Positions 25,857-34,809 of a DNA stretch of 64,000 nt are shown in pieces. The notes beneath the pieces were generated by a model. It was not told where the DNA came from. It was given only the letters and a program-made list of their open reading frames with translations, and made no database searches. The DNA is from Pedobacter sp. KBW06. GTDB taxonomy: Bacteria; Bacteroidota; Bacteroidia; Sphingobacteriales; Sphingobacteriaceae. The stretch lies in NCBI RefSeq assembly GCF_003852525.1, contig NZ_QAJL01000003.1:1278134-1342133 (forward strand), in the 5' to 3' direction. Made by a program: the position numbers and the translations under genes. Every line of letters begins with the position of its first letter. Within the stretch, counting starts at the first letter, position 1.

Positions 25857-26357
25857 CTAGTGACCTTCGTGACCATCAGCACCATGTGCATGGCCATGAC
25901 TTAATTCTTCTTGAGTCGCTTCACGTACAGTAAGGATTTTACCTGCAAAAATCAGGTTTTTTCCAGCCATAGGGTGATTTAAATCTACAGAAACGGCAGT
26001 TTCATGGATCGCAGTAACACCTGCTCTGAAATGATTGCCCTGGTTATCCTGCAAAGGAATAACATCACCTACAGCAGGTAATCCAGCTTCCTTAAACATA
26101 TCAATTGGCAAATCAGCAAAAGCTCCCGGATCCAATTCACCGTAACCATCAGCTGCAGTAAGCTCAAAGCCATACTCATCACCAACATTTAATCCTGCCA
26201 AATGCTCTTCAAATTTTGGCAACATCATTCCTGTACCATATAGAAATACAAGTGCATTTTGCTCATCTGCTTTCTCTACAAAAACTTGTTGTCCTTCTTC
26301 ATTAGTCGTATGCAATTCGTACGTTAATGATACTACTGTATTGGGTTTAATACTCAT
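25857..26357 (-). CDS. SlyD-like FKBP-type peptidyl-prolyl isomerase
   Basis: A 166-residue FKBP of the SlyD type. The FKBP half-domains (VVSLTYELHTTNEEG and NHPMAGKNLIFAGKILTVR) enclose an insert-in-flap segment. LYGTGMMLPKFEEHLAGLNV and DGYGELDPGAF are conserved in SlyD. The C-terminal tail from about 152 is His-rich (HGHAHGADGHEGH), as in metal-binding SlyD tails that carry nickel or zinc. The enzyme isomerises prolyl bonds and acts as a chaperone in the cytoplasm. It starts eight bases after the DUF255 gene, so the two probably form an operon. Confidence 0.92.
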   Translation of the reverse strand: MSIKPNTVVSLTYELHTTNEEGQQVFVEKADEQNALVFLYGTGMMLPKFEEHLAGLNVGDEYGFELTAADGYGELDPGAFADLPIDMFKEAGLPAVGDVIPLQDNQGNHFRAGVTAIHETAVSVDLNHPMAGKNLIFAGKILTVREATQEELSHGHAHGADGHEGH

Positions 26358-26364
26358 TATAATG

Positions 26365-28380
26365 TTATTTAGTTATCAATTTTAATGCTTCATCAACAGT
26401 AGCTACTGGCAACTGGCATACTTTATTTCGGCAAATATAGATTTTTGTTTCAATGCTTCCCTTATCTTTTAACAAAGGAAGTGTTGAATTTGTTCCTGAC
26501 AGAATAATTTTATTGGGAATATAACGACTATTAATTTCCTTTTTCAGCATTCCTGCATTTTTTCCTGTAATCGCGATCTCGCTTACACCGAACACTTCAT
26601 TTAACAACTGAATGGCCCAGTTTGAATAAGCAGAACCATAGGTTTTAATCTGAGGCTGTACGGCAGCCAGCATTACAGTTGCCTGATCAACATAGCTTTC
26701 CTCGTCAAAAAGCAAACCTAAAGCGTGTAAATTTTGCGCCATAACGGAATTCGATGCAGGAATTACATTGTCCATAATTTCATGTTTCCTGGCAATTAGT
26801 GCTTCTCCATTCGACGGCGTATAAAAAAACATTGGGCTTTCAGGATCTGCAAAATTTGCAATCACCTGATCAGTCAGCTGTTTTGCCTCATTTAGCCATT
26901 TTTCATCAAAATCAGCCTGATATAAGCTGATCAGGGCTTCAATAAAAAAAGCATAGTCATCGAGGAAACCTGAAATTGTTGCTTTTCCGTTTTTGAAATT
27001 CCGGAACAGCATCCCTTCCGGAGTTTTTAACTTATCAAGTATAAAATCAGCTGCTCTTTTAGCCAGCTGATAATATTCCTTTTGATCAAAGATCTCTGAA
27101 CTTTCCGCCAGCGCTTTAATTGCCATCGCATTCCATGCAGTCAGACATTTATCATCAAGTCCGGGCCGCAGCCTTTTACTTCTTTGGGTCAGAAGTTTCA
27201 GTTTGACATCGCTTAGCTTCTGTTTCAGTTCCTCCAGATGAATTCCTCTTTCTGCGGCAAATTCTTCATTGGTCTGTTTTCTCAACAGGATATTGGTTTG
27301 TTCCTCCTCCCAGTTTCCTTGCTCAGAAATGTGATAATAAGCAATCAGCAAAGCACGATCGTCAAAACTCAATGTTTCGAGTTCCGCCATATCCCAGACA
27401 TAAAACTTTCCTTCTATACCTTCACTATCTGCGTCCAGCGCCGAATAGAACAAACCTTCGTCCGAAGTCATCTCTCTCGCCAGCCAGGCAATCGTTTCTT
27501 CAGCAACCTCTTTAAACAGCGGCAGACGGTGACACTGATAGGCTTCAGCGTATAGACTGATCAGCTGTGCATTGTCATACAACATTTTCTCAAAATGAGG
27601 CACATGCCAGTTTCCGTCTACCGAATAACGTGCAAAGCCTCCGGCGATCTGATCATAAATTCCCCCCAGGGCCATTTTCTCCAGCGTTAAAATGGCAGCG
27701 GCATCTGCCGCATCATCTTCGGCAAGGAAACTATAACGAAGCATAAATTGCCAGTTGTTGGGCATAGGAAACTTAGGAGCCCGGTTATAACCACCTTCAG
27801 ACAGATCAAAATATTGTTTCCAGGGTGTTACCACCTCAGTAAGATGCTCCTTCGTATAAGCTTCTCTTTTTATATTTGGGATGATTTTCTCCGCGTTCCT
27901 GATCCCATCTGTTAAGCGATCGGCATATTGTATTGCTTTATCTGGTTCATGCTGCCAGAGATCAGCTACATTTTCCAGAATATTTATCCAATCTTCTTTT
28001 TTGAAATAGGTCCCTCCATAAATGGGCCTTTGATCTGGTAAACATAAACAGTTTAGCGGCCAGCCCCCACTGCCCGTCATCAGCTGGATGGCCAGCATAT
28101 AAATCTGATCGATATCGGGCCTTTCCTCCCGATCTACCTTAATACAGATAAAATGGCGGTTCATCACTTTGGCAACCTCCGGGTTTTCAAAACTCTCCCG
28201 CTCCATCACATGGCACCAATGACAGGCGGAATAACCAATACTCACCAAAATCAGCTTATTTTCCTTCTTTGCTTTCTCCAAAGCTTCTTTCCCCCATTCA
28301 TACCAGTTTACAGGATTATAGGCATGCTGTAACAGATAGGGAGAGGAAGCGTTAATCAGACGGTTAGGTTCCATATTCAT
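26365..28380 (-). CDS. DUF255 / thioredoxin-domain protein (YyaL, SPATA20-like)
   Basis: A 671-residue protein with an N-terminal thioredoxin-like domain (about 1-160) and an (alpha/alpha)6-type C-terminal region. The conserved N-terminal block reads SPYLLQHAYNPVNWYEWG, followed by ACHWCHVMERESF, in which Cys53 and Cys56 form a CxxC. Close relatives occur from bacteria to animals (SPATA20) and have no assigned reaction; the C-terminal fold resembles N-acylglucosamine epimerase/cellobiose epimerase barrels. There is no signal peptide. ATGs at 28380 and 28374 are both possible starts. It is followed by the FKBP gene in the same direction. Confidence 0.9.
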   Translation of the reverse strand: MNMEPNRLINASSPYLLQHAYNPVNWYEWGKEALEKAKKENKLILVSIGYSACHWCHVMERESFENPEVAKVMNRHFICIKVDREERPDIDQIYMLAIQLMTGSGGWPLNCLCLPDQRPIYGGTYFKKEDWINILENVADLWQHEPDKAIQYADRLTDGIRNAEKIIPNIKREAYTKEHLTEVVTPWKQYFDLSEGGYNRAPKFPMPNNWQFMLRYSFLAEDDAADAAAILTLEKMALGGIYDQIAGGFARYSVDGNWHVPHFEKMLYDNAQLISLYAEAYQCHRLPLFKEVAEETIAWLAREMTSDEGLFYSALDADSEGIEGKFYVWDMAELETLSFDDRALLIAYYHISEQGNWEEEQTNILLRKQTNEEFAAERGIHLEELKQKLSDVKLKLLTQRSKRLRPGLDDKCLTAWNAMAIKALAESSEIFDQKEYYQLAKRAADFILDKLKTPEGMLFRNFKNGKATISGFLDDYAFFIEALISLYQADFDEKWLNEAKQLTDQVIANFADPESPMFFYTPSNGEALIARKHEIMDNVIPASNSVMAQNLHALGLLFDEESYVDQATVMLAAVQPQIKTYGSAYSNWAIQLLNEVFGVSEIAITGKNAGMLKKEINSRYIPNKIILSGTNSTLPLLKDKGSIETKIYICRNKVCQLPVATVDEALKLITK

Positions 28381-28485
28381 GCTATAAAGGTAAAAAGATA
28401 AGAATCTCCATTATTTTTTATTACACAAAATGACAGAAAACACGAGGGATGGTGATATCTTTAAAGATAATTTACCAACAAGAAC

Positions 28486-28668
28486 ATGATCAGATTAAAT
28501 AAAGATACTCCTTCGGAAGTACTACAGGAAGTAAAGAAAGGCGATTTAGTGACGGATACCTTCAGTAAGACTGGTCTGGTGGAAGACATTGAAACTTCTG
28601 ATGATGGGCTATATAAGGTTTATAACTTTCACCTCGTTACCGGGAGAACAATTACAGTTAAAAAGTAA
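28486..28668 (+). CDS. hypothetical protein (60 aa)
   Basis: A small soluble protein starting MIRLNKDTPSEVLQEVKKGD and ending in VTGRTITVKK. The short strands around a KKGDLVTD motif suggest a small beta-barrel such as a KOW-like or SH3-like fold, but this is only a shape impression. It is 12 bases upstream of the membrane protein gene in the same direction. No known family recognised. Confidence 0.55.
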   Translation: MIRLNKDTPSEVLQEVKKGDLVTDTFSKTGLVEDIETSDDGLYKVYNFHLVTGRTITVKK

Positions 28669-28679
28669 AAAATGGAAAA

Positions 28680-29189
28680 ATGAGGTACGCAAGGGGTATC
28701 CTGTATGTGATTTATTTTCTGATGTATTTACCAGTAGTCATTCTGGGGGTAATGATCCTCTCCGTCTCTTTGTTATGGAGAGCCTTCCATGATGGTCAGG
28801 ACGATCGTCTTTTCAGAAATGAATACCAGGAATTCCTGCAATCTATCGAAGGAAAATCCCTTTTTTGCTATAACAACAACACCAGAAGTCAGCTTTTTAT
28901 TGAAACCATTGTCTTACCGGCTTTAAGTCCGGAGGTCAGCATCATTTTTCTAAATGGAAGGATTCCGGAGTCCGGTTTCAGCCGGAGATTCATTTCCCAC
29001 ATGCTTTATGACATTAACGATCGAACTGGCTTCCCGTATCTCCTGAAGGTTGTCAATGGAGAAATCCTTGATCAATCTGTCAATAATGGACTTTTCAATA
29101 CATTTAACCAGAACAAAGCGCCTGATCAATTGTTACAAAAAATCAATGCGTTCTACCTGTGTCCGGAACATCAAGCCATCAGCTCATGA
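28680..29189 (+). CDS. hypothetical membrane-anchored protein
   Basis: A 169-residue protein with one hydrophobic N-terminal helix (about 8-30, ILYVIYFLMYLPVVILGVMI), probably an anchor, then a soluble part with no family I can name. It lies between the 60-aa hypothetical gene and the epimerase and overlaps the latter by ATGA, so it is probably co-transcribed and co-translated with it. Function unknown. Confidence 0.6.
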   Translation: MRYARGILYVIYFLMYLPVVILGVMILSVSLLWRAFHDGQDDRLFRNEYQEFLQSIEGKSLFCYNNNTRSQLFIETIVLPALSPEVSIIFLNGRIPESGFSRRFISHMLYDINDRTGFPYLLKVVNGEILDQSVNNGLFNTFNQNKAPDQLLQKINAFYLCPEHQAISS

Positions 29190-30283
29190 AAATCACTCAT
29201 ACCGAAATTTACCGCTTTAGCATCCCTATGGAGCCTTTTGTGATTGCAACAGGTACCATGCATTTTGCACAAAACGTGCTCATCCGTATTTACACCGATG
29301 CTGGCATTCATGGCGTTGGGGAGTGCTCGGCCTTCCCGATGATTGTCGGGGAGACACAGGAAACTTGTCTGGCCATGGCCAGGGATTTCGCACAGATTCT
29401 GATCGGTAAAGATCCGCTGGACATTCCGGAAAGAATGAATGATCTTCTGGGTTATGCTGCACATAATGGCACCATAAAGAGCGCTTTTGATATGGCCTTA
29501 TTTGACATTGCCGCCAAACATGCAGACCTTCCTCTATACCGCTTTTTGGGAGGTCAGAAGCGAAGTGTGGAAACAGACATGACCATTGGCATTGATAGCC
29601 CTGAAAACATGGCGCTGTCTGCCTTAAAATACCAAAAACAAGGCTGTCGTATCCTGAAGATTAAACTCGGAAAAAAAGTTCATGAGGACATAGAAAGGGT
29701 CCGCCAAGTCCGGGAGGCAGTAGGTGATGTGATGACCATACGCCTGGATGCCAATCAGGGATGGAATTTTGACGATGCCCTATATGCACTGGGTGTACTG
29801 GCTCCTTTTAATATTGAATTCTGTGAGCAGCCGATGCGGACCTGGTTCGACGATAGGTTACCGGAACTTAAAGCGAATTCTCCCATCAAAATTATGGCAG
29901 ACGAGAGCTGTTACAATCACCATGATGCCCGTAAACTGATCAATAGCCAGTCCTGCGAATACCTGAACATCAAATTCTCAAAATCCGGCGGTATCCTGGA
30001 AGCACAAAAAATCCATGAAATTGCCCTGCAAACCGGCACAAAATGTATGATTGGCAGTATGCTGGAAAGCAGGATTGCCCTGACAGCAAACCTTCATTTT
30101 GCCTTGTCCAGTCCGAATGTAGTTTTCTTTGACCTGGACACCTGCCTGTTGGGACATTTAGTTGACCCGGTAATTGGCGGATTAACCTACGACGGCTTCT
30201 TTCTCGATGTCCCTGAAAATTCCGGAATCGGTGCAGATGCAGATCCGGCTTTCCTGAAAACCTGCGAGAAATGGATCATTTAA
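29186..30283 (+). CDS. dipeptide epimerase-like enolase-superfamily enzyme
   Basis: A 365-residue enzyme of the mandelate racemase/muconate lactonising group. The KxK motif (Lys158-Ile-Lys160), metal ligands in LDANQGW, FCEQP and ADES, and the opposing Lys263 in NIKFSKSGG match L-Ala-D/L-Glu epimerases and relatives, which interconvert dipeptides during peptidoglycan peptide recycling. The start at 29186 overlaps the upstream stop as ATGA; an ATG at 29159 would add nine residues that look unlike family N-termini. Substrate specificity within this group needs ligand data and cannot be read here. An M20 dipeptidase lies 2 kb away. Confidence 0.9.
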   Translation: MKITHTEIYRFSIPMEPFVIATGTMHFAQNVLIRIYTDAGIHGVGECSAFPMIVGETQETCLAMARDFAQILIGKDPLDIPERMNDLLGYAAHNGTIKSAFDMALFDIAAKHADLPLYRFLGGQKRSVETDMTIGIDSPENMALSALKYQKQGCRILKIKLGKKVHEDIERVRQVREAVGDVMTIRLDANQGWNFDDALYALGVLAPFNIEFCEQPMRTWFDDRLPELKANSPIKIMADESCYNHHDARKLINSQSCEYLNIKFSKSGGILEAQKIHEIALQTGTKCMIGSMLESRIALTANLHFALSSPNVVFFDLDTCLLGHLVDPVIGGLTYDGFFLDVPENSGIGADADPAFLKTCEKWII

Positions 30284-30293
30284 ACCACTAAAC

Positions 30294-30854
30294 CTACAGC
30301 TGATAAGTCATAAAAACAGCCTGTTCTCCCGGTTCTCCGTCATACAGAGAAAACTGCAGGCCATCAATTTCAAATCCCTGACTCCGATAAAACAAGATTG
30401 CAGGGACATTGGTATTCTGAGTTTCGAGCATAATGAGCCTGAACTTCTCTTTTCGGGCCTGTTCAACGGCTGCTCTGATTAAAGCAGCACCAAAGCCCAG
30501 ACGGTGAAACTCCGCGTTCACCTCCAGGTAATCAATCCATAAAGAATTGTTCCAGGTCCTTTCTTCCGCAATCAATACGCCTACCAGTTGTTCCCGATGA
30601 TAGGCCCCCAGAGAATGTCCCTGGTCAATGATCAGGTTATAATCTTCCAGATCCTCGGCAGAGGCAGAGCGCTGTTTTTGATATGGAATTTCCAGCTTTC
30701 GCAACGAAAAAGAGAAGGAAAAATGAAGTTCATCACCCTCCCTGTTAATGTCGTAAACAGCATCAGAGCGATACCCTGTCTCCCCTAAAGAATGATATTC
30801 TTCTACCGTCAGTTTTTCAAGCACTTTGATTCGGATCATAATTTCCTCATTCAT
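30294..30854 (-). CDS. GNAT acetyltransferase, streptothricin-acetyltransferase-like
   Basis: A 186-residue GNAT enzyme. The acetyl-CoA loop is FHRLGFGAALIRAA, and the C-terminal LIMLETQNTNVPAILFYRSQ then GFEIDGLQ resemble SatA/Sat4 streptothricin acetyltransferases. Members of this group modify streptothricin on its beta-lysine amine, but many relatives have not been tested. It is divergent from a MarR-family regulator across a perfect palindrome, so the two are probably linked by regulation. Whether it gives resistance is unknown. Confidence 0.85.
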   Translation of the reverse strand: MNEEIMIRIKVLEKLTVEEYHSLGETGYRSDAVYDINREGDELHFSFSFSLRKLEIPYQKQRSASAEDLEDYNLIIDQGHSLGAYHREQLVGVLIAEERTWNNSLWIDYLEVNAEFHRLGFGAALIRAAVEQARKEKFRLIMLETQNTNVPAILFYRSQGFEIDGLQFSLYDGEPGEQAVFMTYQL

Positions 30855-30936
30855 ACTACCTCCTTTCTACAATATTAACAAAATCAACCCAAACTTTTTC
30901 CACAGCACTTGTTATTCCAAAACAAACTCATTAATT

Positions 30937-30955
30937 TAGTAAACTAAGTTTACTA
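30937..30955. promoter_or_regulatory. putative MarR operator
   Basis: TAGTAAAC-TAA-GTTTACTA is a perfect eight-bp inverted repeat in the 139-base space between the divergent GNAT and marR genes. MarR dimers bind such sites. Confidence 0.6.
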
Positions 30956-30993
30956 TAGACCCAATATTGGACTAATTATCCCTGACAAACCCA

Positions 30994-31467
30994 ATGGAAG
31001 ACCACCAAAAACATGCTGTTATCTTCAAACAGCTATACGTTCTCAAAAAGCTCACAGACGATTGGGGCGATAAAAACATCTGCAATCTCCACCAGCCGCA
31101 TTTCAACATGGCATTTATGCCTTTTTTTATGGCCGTTGGCCTGAATGGAAAGTCCAGCAGTGCCATTGCTGCAAACCTGAAAGTCAGCAGACAGGCAGCA
31201 GGAAAAATCATGAAGGAATTGGAGCAGACCGGATTGATTAAAGTAGAAAAGAGTGCAACAGATGCCCGTGCAAACCTGTTGGAACTTACGGAAGCAGGAA
31301 GGGCTTTCTACCTCCAGGTGACCGAACAATCGGCCTTACTGGCCAGGAAATATGTAAAACTGATTGGGAAAAAACAATTGGAAATGATGACGGAGACGAT
31401 GGAAAAAATGATCCATTTCCATGAAAAATTAAATCATTGTCATAACATGGGAGGAACGCATGGCTAA
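30994..31467 (+). CDS. MarR-family transcriptional regulator
   Basis: A 157-residue winged-helix regulator. The recognition region is SSAIAANLKVSRQAAGKIMK followed by the wing TDARANLLELTEAGR, typical of MarR. It likely binds the palindrome in its own promoter and controls itself and the divergent GNAT gene; ligand unknown. Its last four bases overlap the convergent GH25 gene. Confidence 0.88.
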   Translation: MEDHQKHAVIFKQLYVLKKLTDDWGDKNICNLHQPHFNMAFMPFFMAVGLNGKSSSAIAANLKVSRQAAGKIMKELEQTGLIKVEKSATDARANLLELTEAGRAFYLQVTEQSALLARKYVKLIGKKQLEMMTETMEKMIHFHEKLNHCHNMGGTHG

Positions 31468-32387
31468 TAGCTGAGGATCCTGGGAATCCTTAAACGTTCA
31501 AATGCCGTACTATCCCCATTAAAAGCATTAAAGTCCACCACATGATTGATCCCGGTAATCCGGGCTTTATCAGAATGCTGCCAGAAAGACCAGTTGGTAT
31601 CACTGCTGACTTTCAGCTTTGCCTGATGGTAATGTGCAATCCACAAAGGATATTCATCAAAATGACCTTTCAGGTAGTCTTTATAAAAGGTTAGTCCGGA
31701 ATAGATCATTGGTTTTACCTTTGTCCTCTTTTCAACATAGCTGATAAATTCCTGAAGCTCTTTCCGCATATTGGCGGGCGCAACTCCATTCAGCTGTTCA
31801 ATATCTACCACCGGAGGTAAATCCCCCTCTTCGAATTTCACCGTTTGAAGAAAAAACTTGGCCTGCCATTCGCCCGATTTCTGGGGCCTGAAGAAATGAT
31901 AAGCACCACAAATAATCCCAGCTTTTGCCGCTTCCCTCCAGTTCCGCTGAAAATAGGGATCAACACTCAATATCCCCTCAGTTGCTTTGATAAAAGCAAA
32001 TTTCACCTGTACCTCATCCTCTTTCATCGCCCTGACCTTCTTCCAGTCGATCTTTCCCTGATAATAGGAAACATCAATGCCATGAATGCTGTATTTCTTG
32101 GGAATGCGAATGTCAAAGCTGGAATAGGTCCTGTAGTTGGGATCCTGGCCCCAATCTTTAATCCAGCGCCATGTTGACGTAAAGCCCTTAATCACATATC
32201 CATAGTAAAATGGAGAAAGCAGAACGAGCAAAAGTCCGGCGATAGCTATTTTCCATTCCATTGCCAAAGGCTTTTTCTTCTTTGTCACCTTTCTTTTTGC
32301 AGCAGGTCTTTTCCCCGGAATCGCGGACTTCGCAGTTCTGGTTGTTTTTCTGGGTGCAGGGGGCTTGGGTGGAACTAATGGCGGCAT
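31464..32387 (-). CDS. GH25-family lysozyme-like protein, membrane-anchored
   Basis: A 307-residue protein. A basic, Pro/Lys-rich cytoplasmic tail (about 1-42) precedes one membrane helix (about 48-65), then a GH25 domain. The catalytic block shows GIDVSYYQGKIDW, FAFIKATEG and the acidic pair in VVDIEQ, as in Chalaropsis-type muramidases that cut the peptidoglycan glycan chain. The predicted topology places the enzyme in the periplasm. An in-frame TTG at 32402 would add five residues but falls in a terminator arm, so the ATG at 32387 is preferred. Confidence 0.88.
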   Translation of the reverse strand: MPPLVPPKPPAPRKTTRTAKSAIPGKRPAAKRKVTKKKKPLAMEWKIAIAGLLLVLLSPFYYGYVIKGFTSTWRWIKDWGQDPNYRTYSSFDIRIPKKYSIHGIDVSYYQGKIDWKKVRAMKEDEVQVKFAFIKATEGILSVDPYFQRNWREAAKAGIICGAYHFFRPQKSGEWQAKFFLQTVKFEEGDLPPVVDIEQLNGVAPANMRKELQEFISYVEKRTKVKPMIYSGLTFYKDYLKGHFDEYPLWIAHYHQAKLKVSSDTNWSFWQHSDKARITGINHVVDFNAFNGDSTAFERLRIPRILSY

Positions 32388-32400
32388 GGCGTAAAAATAC

Positions 32401-32429
32401 AAAAGGGCAACCGATTTGGCTGCCCTTTT
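32401..32429 (-). terminator. terminator of the M20 dipeptidase gene
   Basis: AAAAGGGCAACC and GGCTGCCCTTTT pair with one mismatch and a five-base loop. On the minus strand this lies 36 bases after the peptidase stop and just before the GH25 start. Confidence 0.65.
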
Positions 32430-32464
32430 TTGAATAACTATATATTCCTTTTAAAATCAAGAAC

Positions 32465-33835
32465 TTATTTACTCAACTCCGCAAAATATTTGTGGAATAA
32501 AGGCAAAGTCTCAATTCCCTTATAGTAATTAAAGATATCGTATTTCTCATTTGGCGAGTGTAAAGCATCGCTGTCTAAGCCAAATCCGAACAATACCGAT
32601 TTGATACCCAGCGCACTCTCAAATAAAGCAACGATAGGAATACTTCCACCACCTCTGGTAGGGATTGGTTTCTTACCAAATGAATCCAGGATCGCCTGCT
32701 CAGCTGCACGATAAGCAACACTATCTGTTGGCGTAACTACCGGTTCACCACCATGATGAGCCGTAACTTTCACCTTCACATAATCAGGAGCAATGCTTTC
32801 AAAGTGCTTCGCAAAAATGGCAGAGATTTCTTCAGAAGTCTGGTTAGGAACCAAACGCATAGAGATCTTCGCATTTGCTTTTGAAGGCAATACGGTCTTG
32901 GCACCTTCGCCAATATAACCACTCCAGATTCCGTTCACCTCTAAGGTTGGTCTTGTTCCTGTGCGTTCTAAAGTAGAGTAACCTTTCTCTCCCCATTCTG
33001 AATTGATGTCCAGGTCTTCTTTATATTCATTCAGATCAAAAGGCGCTGAATTTAATGCAGCTCTTTCTTCCTCAGACAATTCCAGTACCTTATCATAAAA
33101 AGCAGGAATCGTGATGTGGTTGTTCTCATCATGTAATGAAGCAATCATCTTACATAAAATGGTTGCAGGGTTCGCTACAGCACCACCATAAACTCCGGAG
33201 TGCAAATCGCGGTTTGGACCAACAACTTCCACTTCCATATAAGCGAGGCCACGTAAACCGGTTTCTATAGAAGGATTTTCCATGCTGATCATTGAAGTAT
33301 CAGAGATCAGCACTACATCTGCTTTCAGACGCTCAGTATTTGCTTTCACAAAAACACCAAGGTTTGCAGAACCTACTTCTTCCTCTCCCTCAATCATAAA
33401 CTTAACGTTACAAGCCAGGGTATTGGTTTGCATCATCAGCTCAAAAGCTTTTACATGCATGTAAAACTGGCCCTTATCATCACAGGCACCACGTGCATAA
33501 ATCTTACCATCACGCACCGTAGGTTCAAATGGAGGCGTTTTCCAAAGCTCCAAAGGATCTGCAGGTTGAACATCGTAATGTCCGTAGATTAAAACCGTAG
33601 GTAATTTTTCATCAATGATCTTTTCACCATATACTATCGGATAACCCGCGGTTTCACAAATCTCTACTTTATCGGCACCTGCGTCCTTCAGTTTCTGGGC
33701 AACAAAATCGGCTGTTTTAAGCACATCACCTTTATATTTAGGGTCAGCACTTACCGATGGGAAGCGTAATAACTCAAACAATTCGTCTAAAAAACGTTGT
33801 TTGTTTTCTTCTACATATTTTTTGATCTCTTGCAT
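32465..33835 (-). CDS. M20-family dipeptidase
   Basis: A 456-residue zinc peptidase of the M20 family, close to CNDP-type dipeptidases. Metal ligands and catalytic residues are visible in YGHYDVQPAD, GACDDKGQF and EGEEEVGSANLG, and a dimerisation domain lies in the middle. It acts on dipeptides in the cytoplasm; no signal peptide. The ATG at 33835 is 17 bases downstream of a -7 element. The in-frame TTG at 33862 lies upstream of that element, so the ATG is used. Confidence 0.93.
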   Translation of the reverse strand: MQEIKKYVEENKQRFLDELFELLRFPSVSADPKYKGDVLKTADFVAQKLKDAGADKVEICETAGYPIVYGEKIIDEKLPTVLIYGHYDVQPADPLELWKTPPFEPTVRDGKIYARGACDDKGQFYMHVKAFELMMQTNTLACNVKFMIEGEEEVGSANLGVFVKANTERLKADVVLISDTSMISMENPSIETGLRGLAYMEVEVVGPNRDLHSGVYGGAVANPATILCKMIASLHDENNHITIPAFYDKVLELSEEERAALNSAPFDLNEYKEDLDINSEWGEKGYSTLERTGTRPTLEVNGIWSGYIGEGAKTVLPSKANAKISMRLVPNQTSEEISAIFAKHFESIAPDYVKVKVTAHHGGEPVVTPTDSVAYRAAEQAILDSFGKKPIPTRGGGSIPIVALFESALGIKSVLFGFGLDSDALHSPNEKYDIFNYYKGIETLPLFHKYFAELSK

Positions 33836-33851
33836 AACAAATGATTTTGGA

Positions 33852-33859
33852 CAAATATA
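33852..33859 (-). promoter_or_regulatory. -7 promoter element of the M20 dipeptidase gene
   Basis: TATATTTG on the minus strand, an exact TAnnTTTG match, giving a leader of about 10 bases before the ATG. Confidence 0.5.
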
Positions 33860-33997
33860 CAAGGTAAAAGATAAACGGAGGTAACGATGTCATGATTAAG
33901 CCCTAAACCCTGAATCGTCCAATTCTTCCCGCCTACTGTTCAATTCCGGATGGAGAAATTGCCTTTCCTTTGCAAGGTCAGCAAACAAAGACATCAA

Positions 33998-34762
33998 ATG
34001 GAAAAATTACTAAAACAAAGCAGTGAGATCATCATTAAGATAGGTAAAGAATTAAAAGCAACGCAAGTCCCCTCGGTACGGGCCGACAATAAAGAAGCCC
34101 TATTCGGTCAGTTTAATATCGCAAACAACTTCTCAGGCAATAAGATAAAAGCAGAACTGCAGAAAATCGCTCCGGAAATCAAATGGTCTTATGCCGAATT
34201 TGATGTGGAAAGACAAACGTCAGGAGCTATAAAAGGGCTATATTGGGTTTGCGATGCCATTGACGGTGCAATACATTTTCTTCAGGATTTTTACCCCTGG
34301 TGCATTACTTTAACGTTAATGGACGATCAAAAACCTCTGATGGCCTTAATTTATGATGCAGAAAGAGATGAATTGTTTAGCACGATCAAAGGACAAGGCG
34401 CTTACTTCAATGGCAGGCCCATCAGCGTAAACGGCAAAAAAAAGCTTTCAGATGCCATCGTGTCTACGGTCCATCCCAATAATATTCCGGAAGAGAACGC
34501 ACTCGTCAACAAGACCCTTCAAAGTGTAAGTCAGATTATGCCAAAGGTCTTTGCTTTGCGCCTTTTAGGACCTGCATCTTTGCAGCTGGCGTACGTTGCC
34601 GCAGGGCGGATCGATGGGTTCTGGGAATATGGAAATGACATCTACGACTGGCTTGCCGGCGCTTTACTGGTAGAAGAAGCAGGAGGATATGCATCAATCA
34701 CTGATTCCGGAATCATTGCATCCAACAAGGCCCTTTCTCTGGAATTAGGTAAACTACTCTAA
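33998..34762 (+). CDS. inositol monophosphatase-family protein
   Basis: A 254-residue protein from the second ATG, or 270 from the ATG at 33950; the later start gives the family-like N-terminus MEKLLKQSSEIIIKIGKEL. The IMPase metal motif DPIDGTxNF appears as DAIDGAIHF, keeping both Asp, and the second acidic motif is YDWLAGALLVEEAGG. SYAEF may correspond to the Glu-rich first motif. Such phosphatases remove phosphate from inositol phosphates, nucleotide bisphosphates or sugar phosphates. Changed residues in all motifs make the substrate, or even activity, unsure. Confidence 0.8.
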   Translation: MEKLLKQSSEIIIKIGKELKATQVPSVRADNKEALFGQFNIANNFSGNKIKAELQKIAPEIKWSYAEFDVERQTSGAIKGLYWVCDAIDGAIHFLQDFYPWCITLTLMDDQKPLMALIYDAERDELFSTIKGQGAYFNGRPISVNGKKKLSDAIVSTVHPNNIPEENALVNKTLQSVSQIMPKVFALRLLGPASLQLAYVAAGRIDGFWEYGNDIYDWLAGALLVEEAGGYASITDSGIIASNKALSLELGKLL

Positions 34763-34809
34763 AAAATAATTCCCTAACTTCGTTTCGAACGCCATTATAG
34801 CAAAAGGAA

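Noticed and set aside
26281..28380. DUF255 protein as a simple thioredoxin or cellulase
   Set aside because: The thioredoxin-like part is joined to a long helical barrel-like region; no enzyme function can be assigned.
32388..32402. TTG start at 32402 for the GH25 gene
   Set aside because: It lies within the stem of the upstream terminator; an ATG follows five codons later.
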